This document shows positions 20,898 through 28,433 of a DNA stretch of 46,181 nucleotides, in pieces. The position numbers were made by a program, and so were the translations under genes. Source of the DNA: Heliobacteriaceae bacterium (GTDB lineage: Bacteria; Bacillota; Desulfitobacteriia; Heliobacteriales; Heliobacteriaceae). The notes beneath the pieces are model-generated. The model did no database searches. It saw only the letters and a list, made by a program, of their open reading frames with translations, and was not told the origin of the DNA. The first letter of the stretch is position 1. Each line of letters opens with the position of its first letter. The stretch is from assembly GCA_028707535.1 (NCBI GenBank), contig JAQWAU010000012.1, positions 1 to 46,181 on the forward strand, given 5' to 3'.

Positions 20898-21709
20898 ATC
20901 ACCCATTGCCGCAAAGTTACCGCCACCCCGTCCTCACGGTTGGTCGGCGCCACCCAGTGGGCAGCAGCTTTTACCTCAGCCGGGGCGTTGCCCATCGCCA
21001 CCCCCAGGCCGGCATAAGCCAACAGGTCCAAATCATTGTACGAATCCCCGATCGCCAAAGTTTCCGCCCGCTTAATCCCGAGGCGTCCGGCAAGAAACGC
21101 CAAGGCCGGCCCTTTCCCGGCATTCCGGTGCATAAACTCCAGGTACTGGGGTTTCGAACGGGTAACAAATAAGTCTTCACCCCAGCGTTTCCGGGCATCG
21201 CCCACCAAATCAGCCAACACTGCCGGGTCACCAATCCCCACAACTTTCGTCACCTGACCGGCAGCCAAAAGGGGCTGGTAGTCCCGGACCAGACTTACCG
21301 GCACCCTGGCCAAACGGACATAATCCCGCCCGGCCGAGCCAAATTGGGTCATATACAGGTGGTCATCCTGATAGATATTGACATGGAGATTCGCGGCACG
21401 CAAAAATTCCACGACTTCACCGGCCAGTTCCCCGGGCAACGGCCGGTGCCAAAGCACTTCTCCCGTCTTGGCATGTTTCAACAACGCCCCTTGGTAAACA
21501 ATCAAAGGCTGGTCTAAACCGAGCCGGCAGGCAAAAGGCAAGGCCGACCGGTACATCCGCCCGGTAGCCAAGGTTACTACCACTCCCCGCCGGATCGCCG
21601 CCTGGACGGCCGCCTGAACCGCCGGGGTAATCGTCAGTTCCGGTGTCAACAAAGTATCATCAAGATCAATGGCCACCAAGCGGATTTCGCGCTCCTTATT
21701 TTCTGTCAC
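20894..21709 (-). CDS. Cof-type HAD-IIB family phosphatase
   Basis: A 271-aa HAD hydrolase. Motif I is AIDLDDTLL with nucleophile Asp15 and acid Asp17, motif II TLATGR, and motif IV ETLAIGDSYNDLDLLAYAGLGVAMGNA near the C-terminus. The large insert between motifs II and III is the Cof/type IIB cap. The family dephosphorylates sugar phosphates, FMN and similar small metabolites; the substrate is not predictable. Start GTG 21709 behind AGGAGG. It may be cotranscribed with the maltodextrin genes (67-nt gap), which would suit a sugar-phosphate phosphatase. Confidence 0.9.
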   Translation of the reverse strand: MTENKEREIRLVAIDLDDTLLTPELTITPAVQAAVQAAIRRGVVVTLATGRMYRSALPFACRLGLDQPLIVYQGALLKHAKTGEVLWHRPLPGELAGEVVEFLRAANLHVNIYQDDHLYMTQFGSAGRDYVRLARVPVSLVRDYQPLLAAGQVTKVVGIGDPAVLADLVGDARKRWGEDLFVTRSKPQYLEFMHRNAGKGPALAFLAGRLGIKRAETLAIGDSYNDLDLLAYAGLGVAMGNAPAEVKAAAHWVAPTNREDGVAVTLRQWVI

Positions 21710-21836
21710 CAGGTCTGCCTCCTTACAAGATTATGGCAATATTATTTTAGCATAATTTTTTTCCGGATGGTCGGATCACCCGGTTAATGGCGATTTACCG
21801 CGGTTTCGGGCGTTTTAATCACCGGACAAGCGCTAT

Positions 21837-21864
21837 TTGCTTTTTGCGAAGTATCGGTTATACT
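21837..21864 (+). promoter_or_regulatory. Predicted sigma-A promoter of the zinc-ribbon gene
   Basis: TTGCTT (21837-21842), 16-bp spacer, TATACT (21859-21864). It predicts a leader of about 120 nt before the ATG at 21995. The leader holds an 8-bp perfect stem, GCTTAGGG at 21921-21928 with its complement at 21951-21958. Confidence 0.55.
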
Positions 21865-21994
21865 ATTTATAGCCCGATCAGCTTCAGGATGAAAACGGTA
21901 CCCCTTCTCGACCGCCTCCGGCTTAGGGAAGTATTTGGAACTGTCTTTTCCCCTAAGCGCGGGTATGAAGGATCTACGAGGAGGTTTTCTATTC

Positions 21995-22285
21995 ATGTTC
22001 GAAGACAAGGTGCTGACCTGCAAGGAGTGCGGCCGGGAATTCGTATTTACGGCGTCAGAGCAGGAATTCTACGCCGCAAAGGGCTTTACTAATGCCCCTG
22101 GCCGTTGCCCGGAATGCCGGGCCGCCCGGCGTCAGCGCAACAACGGGGGGTACAACCGGCCCGAACGGCAGATGTATGAAGTCGTCTGTTCTGATTGTGG
22201 CAAGGAAACTACGGTACCTTTCCAGCCCCGTGGCGACAAACCGGTGTATTGCCGGGAGTGTTTCCAGACCCGCGGCCGCTGGTAA
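21995..22285 (+). CDS. Zinc-ribbon protein with two CxxC-CxxC units
   Basis: A 96-aa protein, one of only four plus-strand genes. The first ribbon is LTCKECGREFVFTASEQEFYAAKGF...RCPECRAAR, matching the 'probable zinc-ribbon domain' (zf-trcl) pattern; the second is VVCSDCGKETTVPFQPRGDKPVYCRECF, the CxxC-x17-CxxC type. The linker (RQRNNGGYNRPERQ) is basic and flexible, which suggests nucleic-acid contact, though the function is unknown. ATG 21995 follows GAGGAGG; an in-frame ATG 20 codons earlier lacks a ribosome site. It has its own promoter, a ~120-nt leader and a terminator, so it is a single-gene unit. Confidence 0.88.
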   Translation: MFEDKVLTCKECGREFVFTASEQEFYAAKGFTNAPGRCPECRAARRQRNNGGYNRPERQMYEVVCSDCGKETTVPFQPRGDKPVYCRECFQTRGRW

Positions 22286-22299
22286 ACCCAGATTGTCAA

Positions 22300-22328
22300 A
22301 AAACCCGCCTAACCGGCGGGTTTTCTTG
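22300..22328 (+). terminator. Rho-independent terminator after the zinc-ribbon gene
   Basis: Stem AAAACCCGCC (22300-22309) with GGCGGGTTTT (22315-22324) and a 5-nt loop, continuing into CTTG. Complementary A and T runs let it work on both strands. Confidence 0.8.
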
Positions 22329-22335
22329 TTGAGCA

Positions 22336-22369
22336 CAAAAGCAGGCCGGCTCCCAAAGAGCCGGCCTGC
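22336..22369 (-). terminator. Rho-independent terminator after mdh
   Basis: A 12-bp perfect GC-rich stem (arms 22358-22369 and 22341-22352) with a 5-nt loop, followed by TTTTGT on the minus strand, 22 nt past the mdh stop. Confidence 0.85.
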
Positions 22370-22391
22370 CACTATTTAAGTAGTAACCTGT

Positions 22392-23321
22392 TTACATCCC
22401 GGTAACGGCAATCAAGTTCCGCACAGATTGAACCGACTTGGCAAAAAGGGCTTTTTCATCTTCGTTCAGTTCGACTTCGAAGATCTTCTCGACGCCATTG
22501 GCGCCGAGCATTACCGGCACACTGGTGAACACGCCGCTGTAACCGTACTCACCTTGCAGGTAAGCAGCACAGGGCAGAATGCGCTTCTTGTCCTTCAAAA
22601 TGGCTTCGGCCATCTGAACGGCGGAAGCGGACGGGGCATAAAAAGCGGAACCGGTCTTCAAGAGGTTGACGATTTCGGCGCCACCGGAGCGAGCCCGCTG
22701 CACCATGGCTTGAATTTTCTCTTCCGGCAACAGCTGGCGGATCGGGATCCCGCCGGCCGTGGTGTAGCTCGGCAGGGGCACCATGTCGTCACCATGCCCA
22801 CCAAGAACAAAGGTGGAGACATCTTTTACGGAACAGCCGAGTTCCATAGCGATAAAGGTCTTAAAACGGGAGGAATCAAGAATCCCGGACATCCCGACAA
22901 CCCGGTTCGGCGGGAAGCCGGAAGCCTTCAGGGCGACATAGCACATGGCATCCAAGGGGTTGGATACAATGATCAAAACCGCATTGGGGGAGCACTCTGC
23001 CGCTTTTTTGGCACAATCGGCCACAATCTTGGTGTTGATATTGATCAGGTCGTCACGGCTCATGCCGGGTTTCCGCGCCACACCGGCCGGAATGATGAAA
23101 ATGTCGGAATTGGCGGCCGCGACATAATCATTGGCCCCAACTATGTTACAATCGTAGCCTTCCACCGGGGAGGCTTCCATCAGGTCTAAACCTTTACCCT
23201 GGGGCAGCCCTTCAACGATATCAATCAGGACAATGTCCCCCAGCTCTTTGGAGGCTGCCCAGTGGGCCGCAGTTGCGCCAACGTTACCGGCACCGACGAT
23301 GGAGATCTTCTTACGTGCCAT
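22392..23321 (-). CDS. mdh: Malate dehydrogenase (LDH-like type)
   Basis: Interconverts malate and oxaloacetate with NAD(H). 309 aa. The Rossmann motif is [14 protein letters not shown], and Asp in LIDIVEG marks NAD preference. The specificity loop [13 protein letters not shown] has the arginine of malate dehydrogenases in place of the lactate-dehydrogenase Gln. Catalytic residues lie in VSNPLDAM and in the His of [14 protein letters not shown] 23321 gives the family start [13 protein letters not shown], with AAAGGGG upstream; an in-frame start 13 codons earlier has no ribosome site. Single-gene unit with its own terminator. Confidence 0.95.
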   Translation of the reverse strand: MARKKISIVGAGNVGATAAHWAASKELGDIVLIDIVEGLPQGKGLDLMEASPVEGYDCNIVGANDYVAAANSDIFIIPAGVARKPGMSRDDLININTKIVADCAKKAAECSPNAVLIIVSNPLDAMCYVALKASGFPPNRVVGMSGILDSSRFKTFIAMELGCSVKDVSTFVLGGHGDDMVPLPSYTTAGGIPIRQLLPEEKIQAMVQRARSGGAEIVNLLKTGSAFYAPSASAVQMAEAILKDKKRILPCAAYLQGEYGYSGVFTSVPVMLGANGVEKIFEVELNEDEKALFAKSVQSVRNLIAVTGM

Positions 23322-23530
23322 AATTTTCTTTTCCCCTTTCCTTAAATTATATTTGTTCACCCCGCAGCCTTTAGCGGTTTACTCTGCTGGCAATATACCC
23401 CGTCAATCCGCAAAATACTGCTTGGGCGAATTCCGTTTTTGACCTTTTTAGACTGAATTGTCACTAAATTAAAAATATGCTGATACTTATGCCGTCATTT
23501 TCTATACTAGTCCTCCGGCTGCAAAAAGTC

Positions 23531-23573
23531 AAAGCCTTCCCGAAAAATCCGTTCGATTTTTCGGGAAGGCTTT
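23531..23573 (-). terminator. Strong hairpin terminator after iorB
   Basis: A 19-bp perfect inverted repeat (23531-23549 and 23555-23573) with a 5-nt loop, starting 6 nt past the iorB stop. On the minus strand it is followed by TTTGACTTTTTG. The A/T flanks make it usable on the other strand too. Confidence 0.8.
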
Positions 23574-23579
23574 TTAAAG

Positions 23580-24164
23580 TTAGTTGCCAAAAGTTTCCAA
23601 CCCCGCAGCAAACGCCCGGCGATTGATTGCCAGTAGTTTAGGGGGGATAACTGCGGCCAAAGCTTCCTGCCAAATGGTCAGGGGAATAGTCATCCCCGCC
23701 GCCAGCATCCCCATTAAAACGACATTAGCCGCCTTTTCGCTGCCGGCCCGGCCGGCCAAGGTCTGGGCCGGCGCCAGCAGTACTGGGGAAAATCGCGCTT
23801 TGAGGGCTGGGACAATGTCCGGCGGATAAACAGCTGCCCCGACCAACACCGGCAACGGATCAATGCGTTGGTCGTTAATGATTACGGTTCCGGCCGGGCG
23901 CAACATTTGGGCCCACCGGTAGGCTTCCAGTTTTTCAAAGGCAACCAAAAAATCCGCTTCCCCAGGCTCAATCAAGGGTGAAAACACCTGTTCGCCCATC
24001 CGGACCTGGGTGACAACCGAACCGCCCCGTTGCGCCATCCCGTGGATCTCGGACATCTTTACATCTAAACCCTGGGCTAAACCAACCTGGGCCAAGATTT
24101 TGCCCGCTAAAATTGTCCCTTGACCCCCGACACCGACAAGTAAAATGTTGGTCACATTAGGCAT
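23580..24164 (-). CDS. iorB: Indolepyruvate:ferredoxin oxidoreductase, beta subunit
   Basis: A 194-aa gamma-type domain protein of the 2-oxoacid:ferredoxin oxidoreductase family. Signatures are NILLVGVGGQGTILAGKIL at the N-terminus, MSEIHGMAQRGGSVVTQVRMG, and DFLVAFEKLEAYRW. With IorA it oxidatively decarboxylates aryl pyruvates (from Trp, Phe, Tyr) to aryl-acetyl-CoA, reducing ferredoxin. ATG 24164 overlaps the iorA stop by 8 nt, which fixes the start; a longer in-frame extension runs back into iorA and is rejected. Last gene of the ior unit, followed by a strong hairpin. Confidence 0.93.
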   Translation of the reverse strand: MPNVTNILLVGVGGQGTILAGKILAQVGLAQGLDVKMSEIHGMAQRGGSVVTQVRMGEQVFSPLIEPGEADFLVAFEKLEAYRWAQMLRPAGTVIINDQRIDPLPVLVGAAVYPPDIVPALKARFSPVLLAPAQTLAGRAGSEKAANVVLMGMLAAGMTIPLTIWQEALAAVIPPKLLAINRRAFAAGLETFGN

Positions 24165-25911
24165 TTTCTTCACCCGCTTTCCGCAGGGCGCCAAATTTGC
24201 AGACCTTAGTACAAACCCCGCAACCGGTGCATAAGGCAGGATTAACCTCCACACTGCCGGCCCCTTCCGGGAAGGACAGGGCCGGGCAGCCCAGCCGCAA
24301 ACAAGCCTTACAGGCATTACAACCGGCAACTACTACCGGAGACTCCGGTGTTTTGACGAGCAAGGCACAAGGCCGGCGGGCAATGATCACCGACGGTTCC
24401 GGAACGGCGATCTCCCGGGAAACAACTTCTTTTACCTTTGGCAGATCAAACGGATCTACTTCGGTAACCCGTTTAACCCCTAAGGACTTGGCCAGAGCAA
24501 CAAAATCCACCTTGTAAGCCGGCTGACCGGTTAATGTCCGGCCGGTGCCCGGGTGGTCCTGATGACCGGTCATTGCGGTGGTGCCGTTGTCCAGGATAAT
24601 TACCGTCGCGGTCCCCCCGTTATAAACAATGTCCATCAAACCGGTAATCCCGGAATGCAGGAAAGTAGAATCCCCGATCACCGCCACCAGCCGGCGGGCC
24701 AGGCCGGGATTGCCTTTTTCCATCCCTAAGGCGCCGGAGATGGAAGCCCCCATACAAATACAGGTATCCAATACCGCCAATGGCGGCAAGGCCCCTAAGG
24801 TATAACACCCAATGTCCCCGGTAACGGTAAGTTTCAATTGGCGGAGCACGTAAAACAGCCCCCGGTGGGGACACCCCGGACACATAACCGGCGGCCGCCC
24901 CGGTGCTTCGAAAGGCCTCGGCTCAGCCTCCCGGCCGGCTGTTTCCCGACCCAGAGCGCCGGCAATTCTTTCCTTAACCAGGGTAACGGACAACTCGCCA
25001 TAAGCGGGAAAAATCTGCTTGCCGGTTACCGGCAACCCCATGGCCTTAATTTGGTTTTCCAGATAAGGCTCCAGTTCCTCCACCACAAACAGTCTGCCGA
25101 CCTGACCGGCAAATTCCCGGATCATTTGGCTGGGCAAGGGGTGGGTCATCCCCAGATGCAAGATGGTTGCCTCCGGCCAAGCTTCCCGGGCATACAGGTA
25201 GCTAATCCCGGAAGTAATAATGCCAAAAGCCTGATCCCCCGGTTCAATCCTGTTTACCGGGGTGTTTTCGGCAAAGGCCTGCAGCCGTTTGTCCCGTTCC
25301 GCGATAAACAGCCGCCGCTGCCGGCCGTAAGCCGGCAGCATGACATATTTCGCCACATCTTTTTGGTAAGGTTTAACTGCCCGCTCCCCAGGTTCCCCTA
25401 AGTTGACCAGGCTGCGGGAATGGGACACCCGGGTGGTCAACCGGAGCAACACCGGGGTATCAAAGGTCTCCGAAATCTCCAAAGCCAACCCGACCATATC
25501 CTTGGCCTGCTGGGAATCAGCAGGCTCCAACATCGGGATTTTGGCAAACGGCGCGTAATGCCGGTTGTCTTGTTCGTTCTGGGAAGAGTGCATTCCCGGG
25601 TCATCCGTCGAGACCAGCACCAATCCGCCCCGCACTCCGGTGTAGGCAGCGGTAAACAAGGGATCGGCCGCGACGTTGACCCCGACATGCTTCATCGCCA
25701 CCAAAACCCGGGCGCCGGCAATCGCCGCACCCAAGCCTACTTCCAAAGCCACTTTTTCATTCGGGGACCACTGACTGTGGATCTCGGAACACTTGGCGAT
25801 ATTTTCCAGAATCTCGGTACTCGGGGTTCCCGGATAAGCCGTCGCTACCTTAACTCCATACTCATACGCCCCCCGGGCGATTGCTTCATTTCCTGTCAAT
25901 AGTGTCCGCAA
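24157..25911 (-). CDS. iorA: Indolepyruvate:ferredoxin oxidoreductase, alpha subunit
   Basis: A 584-aa subunit. The pyrimidine-binding half begins LLTGNEAIARGAYEYGVKVATAYPGTPSTEIL. The TPP-binding half has CPGCPHRG, TGDIGCYTLG and VIGDSTFLHSGITGLMDIVYN...ILDNGTTAMTGHQ. The C-terminus carries two [4Fe-4S] clusters: CNACKACLRLGCP and CTGCGVCTKVC. I choose TTG 25911, behind GAAGGGGG; the frame stays open to 25998, but that would overlap the symporter by 62 nt. Genes for a sodium symporter (25-nt gap) and a 2[4Fe-4S] ferredoxin precede it, suggesting uptake and fermentation of amino acids or their keto acids. Confidence 0.95.
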   Translation of the reverse strand: MRTLLTGNEAIARGAYEYGVKVATAYPGTPSTEILENIAKCSEIHSQWSPNEKVALEVGLGAAIAGARVLVAMKHVGVNVAADPLFTAAYTGVRGGLVLVSTDDPGMHSSQNEQDNRHYAPFAKIPMLEPADSQQAKDMVGLALEISETFDTPVLLRLTTRVSHSRSLVNLGEPGERAVKPYQKDVAKYVMLPAYGRQRRLFIAERDKRLQAFAENTPVNRIEPGDQAFGIITSGISYLYAREAWPEATILHLGMTHPLPSQMIREFAGQVGRLFVVEELEPYLENQIKAMGLPVTGKQIFPAYGELSVTLVKERIAGALGRETAGREAEPRPFEAPGRPPVMCPGCPHRGLFYVLRQLKLTVTGDIGCYTLGALPPLAVLDTCICMGASISGALGMEKGNPGLARRLVAVIGDSTFLHSGITGLMDIVYNGGTATVIILDNGTTAMTGHQDHPGTGRTLTGQPAYKVDFVALAKSLGVKRVTEVDPFDLPKVKEVVSREIAVPEPSVIIARRPCALLVKTPESPVVVAGCNACKACLRLGCPALSFPEGAGSVEVNPALCTGCGVCTKVCKFGALRKAGEENA

Positions 25912-25936
25912 CTTTCCAAAGCCCCCTTCACACGCT

Positions 25937-27472
25937 TTATCGAGAACCAAACTGTAATTCCTTTTGCCCACCGAAACCGGCTTCCCGGTCCGGTCCAAAA
26001 GCCCGGGCCACCGTGCCGACCGGCAAGGGCCGGGTTACCAAACTGACTGCCGGGACCACAACCAAAGGGACCAGCATCGCCAAACTACCAACAAAGGGGG
26101 TATCCAGGGTAACCCCCATCACCTTGGTCAACCCAAACAAAGGAGCGATCAAGGACAACCCTGCCGAAATGCTCAATCCGGTCAAAGCCCCGGCCCAGGC
26201 CCCGGCCCTGGTTGTCCCCCGCCAGAACAGGCCGTAAAGGTATGGCGCCAAAAAGGTACCGGCCACCGTTCCCCAGGAAATAGCCATCAAATCAAGAATG
26301 ATTGCCGGTTTGGCAATTGCCAGCAGCAACGACAAAGCGATAAACACCAGGCAGAGCCCCCGGAAAAGGGTAATCCCATGCCGCCGGCCCCAATCAGGCC
26401 TTAAATAGCCCACAAAGTCAATGGCAATTGCCGAAGCCGAAACCAGCACTAAAGAAGAAAGGGTCGACATTGAGGCCGACAAGACCAGCAACAGGATCAC
26501 GGTCATCCCGGCCAAAGGCAACACCTGGGTAAGCACCTGCGGGATCAGCAGATCCGGATTAGGCTTCCCGTCCAATACCGGCAATTGGCTGAAAAACAGG
26601 TGGTCAAAAGCCCCGATGGTGTAGGCCCCGGTAGCAATAATGGCGCAAAAGACCGTGGCGACAACCATTGCCCGGGTAACCGCCTTTTCATCTTTGATCG
26701 AATAAAACTTTTGCACCATCTGCGGCAAACCCCAGGTACCAAGGGAAGTGAGGATCACCAGCGAAAACAGAGCAATCGCCCCCGGGGGGCCGACCGGCGC
26801 AACCAGTTGCGGATTGATTGCCGCCATCTTTGCCACACCGTTGGCAATCCCCCCAATTGCTTCGTGGGAGAAGAAGAAATAAAGCATCATCCCGACCCCG
26901 CCAAGCATGATCACACCCTGAATAAAGTCCGTAATGGCCACCGCCAGGTAGCCACCCAAAACCAAGAACACCGCCGTTAAAGTGGCAATGATCAAATTGG
27001 CGGCCAGGTATTCAATCTGCATCACTTCTTGAAAAAGATAACTAAGCCCCATGTAGACCGATGCTGAATACGGAACCAAAAAAACAAAAATGACCAGGGC
27101 GCTGAATAACTTGAGCCCCCGGCTATTGTACCGGGCTTCCAACAACTCGGGCATTGTTCGGGCATCCAAGCGTCCGGTCATCCGCCGGGTCCTTTTACCC
27201 AAAACCCACCAGGCCGCCAACGCCCCAATCAAAGCATTGCCGATCGGTATCCACAAGGCGGATAAGCCGAAACCCCAACCGACCTTACCCGCATAACCGA
27301 TAAAAATTACCGCCGAAAAATAGGTCGTTCCAAACGCAAATGCCGACATCCAGGGGCCGATTTTCCGGTTGCCCAGGAAAAAATCATTAACCGTCTTGGT
27401 TCTACGCGAGCTATAAATACCACTGGCCAGCAACAAACCCACAAACAAAGCCAGCATAATCCATTGAAACAT
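25937..27472 (-). CDS. Sodium:solute symporter (SSS family)
   Basis: A 511-aa protein with about 13 membrane helices. The N-terminus is typical of the family (LASGIYSSRRTKTVNDFFLGNRKIGPWMSAF), and so are YLAVAITDFIQGVIM in the middle and the SASMSTLSSLVLVSASAIAIDF stretch that contributes to the Na+ site. The family includes PutP, PanF and carboxylate carriers. Substrate cannot be read from sequence, but the operon with iorAB points to an amino acid, aryl pyruvate or related acid. ATG 27472 with GGAGG. C-terminus is hydrophilic and overlaps no neighbour. Confidence 0.9.
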   Translation of the reverse strand: MFQWIMLALFVGLLLASGIYSSRRTKTVNDFFLGNRKIGPWMSAFAFGTTYFSAVIFIGYAGKVGWGFGLSALWIPIGNALIGALAAWWVLGKRTRRMTGRLDARTMPELLEARYNSRGLKLFSALVIFVFLVPYSASVYMGLSYLFQEVMQIEYLAANLIIATLTAVFLVLGGYLAVAITDFIQGVIMLGGVGMMLYFFFSHEAIGGIANGVAKMAAINPQLVAPVGPPGAIALFSLVILTSLGTWGLPQMVQKFYSIKDEKAVTRAMVVATVFCAIIATGAYTIGAFDHLFFSQLPVLDGKPNPDLLIPQVLTQVLPLAGMTVILLLVLSASMSTLSSLVLVSASAIAIDFVGYLRPDWGRRHGITLFRGLCLVFIALSLLLAIAKPAIILDLMAISWGTVAGTFLAPYLYGLFWRGTTRAGAWAGALTGLSISAGLSLIAPLFGLTKVMGVTLDTPFVGSLAMLVPLVVVPAVSLVTRPLPVGTVARAFGPDREAGFGGQKELQFGSR

Positions 27473-27540
27473 CGTCCTTCCATCCTCCCATTCTACAGCG
27501 GCACCTATAGCCGTTTAACTGCCAATAAGCAGCAACACGA

Positions 27541-27572
27541 AAAAAGCGCGCCAGCACACAGTCAGGCGCGCC
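27541..27572 (-). terminator. Rho-independent terminator after ferredoxin gene
   Basis: A 7-bp perfect GC stem (27566-27572 and 27547-27553) with a 12-nt loop, followed by TTTTTT on the minus strand. It separates the ferredoxin gene from the symporter-ior unit, possibly with read-through. Confidence 0.75.
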
Positions 27573-27585
27573 TTTTCTCGAGGCC

Positions 27586-27768
27586 TATCTGTCTTTAACC
27601 TTCTTCAATAGCGCCATTAGGGCAACTGTCTACACATGTCCCGCAATCCACACATGCTTCCGCATCGATGACATAGATGTCACCTTCGGAAATGGCGGCG
27701 GTTGGACAAGCATCCATGCATGCTCCACAAGCTACGCATTGGTCCGTAATTTTAAAGGCCACAACCAT
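27586..27768 (-). CDS. 2[4Fe-4S] ferredoxin
   Basis: A 60-aa clostridial-type ferredoxin. The first cluster ligands are Cys11, 14, 17 with Cys49 and the second Cys39, 42, 45 with Cys21, in the patterns CVACGACMDACP and CVDCGTCVDSCP. ATG 27768 follows AAGGGGGG. Such ferredoxins carry low-potential electrons; the neighbouring indolepyruvate:ferredoxin oxidoreductase is the obvious partner, although the ferredoxin has its own promoter and terminator and may serve others. It is too short to be picked up by size-filtered gene lists. Confidence 0.93.
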
Positions 27769-27804
27769 TCACCCCCCCCTTAAACATCCTCTATAGGATT
27801 CCCA

Positions 27805-27841
27805 ATGGTATTACCATATCACGTAAATAAAAATGCTTCAA
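27805..27841 (-). promoter_or_regulatory. Ferredoxin promoter with palindrome over the -10
   Basis: TTGAAG (27836-27841), 17-bp spacer ending TGA (extended -10), and TATGGT (27813-27818). A perfect 6-bp inverted repeat with one central base, ATGGTA-T-TACCAT (27805-27817), covers the -10 and is a plausible operator. Confidence 0.5.
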
Positions 27842-27865
27842 TCACTAAATTCAAAACATTTTTAC

Positions 27866-28090
27866 TTAAATAATCCCAGGGGCAATCGGTACTTTTTTCA
27901 GCTGCAACCCCAACAAGGTCCGCTCCACCTTCCCTTCGGCCACCAAAGCCGTAATTGCCGTTTGTAAAGCCTGCATCTGCCCCTCAGCAATAAGGCTGCC
28001 ACCGAAAATCTGGACAATCAGCCAGTCCAAGGTTGTTTCCTGTTCGGCTAAAAGAATCTGGTAAACCTGATCTTTGAAACTGCCGGTCAT
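27866..28090 (-). CDS. Small hypothetical protein, 74 aa
   Basis: ATG 28090 lies behind a strong AAGGAGGTGGG. The product (MTGSFKDQVYQILLAEQET... to KKVPIAPGII) is predicted mostly helical with no cysteines, signal or membrane segment; LIAEGQMQALQTAITALVAEGKVERTLLG resembles a helix-turn-helix/wing arrangement, but this is weak. The same frame is open for 95 codons further upstream, but those overlap a divergent gene and lack a ribosome site, so I reject them. Function unknown. It is divergent from the DUF1540 gene and is followed (to 27841) by a 24-nt spacer and the ferredoxin promoter. Confidence 0.6.
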   Translation of the reverse strand: MTGSFKDQVYQILLAEQETTLDWLIVQIFGGSLIAEGQMQALQTAITALVAEGKVERTLLGLQLKKVPIAPGII

Positions 28091-28189
28091 TGTCGGCCCA
28101 CCTCCTTCATACCTTTTTTTGGCAGAATAAAATGCCTTTCGGCAAGTCATGATAACTAGGAAATAAAAAATGAAAGGGGGGGGAAACAA

Positions 28190-28384
28190 ATGCCGAACAT
28201 CAACTGTACAGTGGATAACTGTACTTACTGGAATAATGGGAACACTTGCACCGCCAAACAAATCGTCGTTCAAAACGACCGCAGCGGCGGTTTCCCGCCG
28301 GACAGCAATTTGGCCCAACTTAGTCCGACCCCAGCCCAAAAGAATGACGAAACTTGTTGCCAAACTTTCAAACACAAAATGTAA
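28190..28384 (+). CDS. DUF1540 domain protein
   Basis: A 64-aa cysteine-rich protein (INCTVDNCTYWNNGNTCTAKQIVV ... CCQTF). The C-x5-C-YW...C-A pattern and terminal CC match DUF1540 proteins, which are widespread in Clostridia and of unknown function, possibly metal-binding. The ATG at 28190 has a G-run (GGGGGGGG) six nt upstream. Single-gene plus-strand unit ended by a clear terminator; it faces the isocitrate-lyase family gene convergently. Confidence 0.85.
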   Translation: MPNINCTVDNCTYWNNGNTCTAKQIVVQNDRSGGFPPDSNLAQLSPTPAQKNDETCCQTFKHKM

Positions 28385-28389
28385 GTCGA

Positions 28390-28425
28390 AACAGGAACCG
28401 GGTAACCCCGGTTCCTGTTCGTTTT
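28390..28425 (+). terminator. Rho-independent terminator after the DUF1540 gene
   Basis: A 13-bp perfect stem (AACAGGAACCGGG at 28390-28402 and its complement at 28407-28419) with a 4-nt loop, then CGTTTT. It lies between convergent genes and may also stop transcription from the minus side, though the T-run there is poor. Confidence 0.85.
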
Positions 28426-28433
28426 ACAGCCCG

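Noticed and set aside
22428-23189. A 253-codon plus-strand open frame opposite mdh
   Set aside because: Fully antisense to a well-conserved gene, no ribosome site, low-complexity His/Gly-rich translation; a by-product of GC-rich codon use.
23322-23579. Promoter for mdh
   Set aside because: TTGACG and TATAAT-like strings occur on the minus strand but not at proper spacing to each other, so I did not annotate one.
24165-24329. N-terminal extension of iorB (55 residues)
   Set aside because: It lies wholly inside iorA's C-terminal ferredoxin-like region in another frame; ATG 24164 gives the canonical start.
28091-28375. Upstream extension of the 74-aa gene to a 169-aa protein
   Set aside because: It overlaps the divergent DUF1540 gene, and the only good ribosome site is at the internal ATG 28090.
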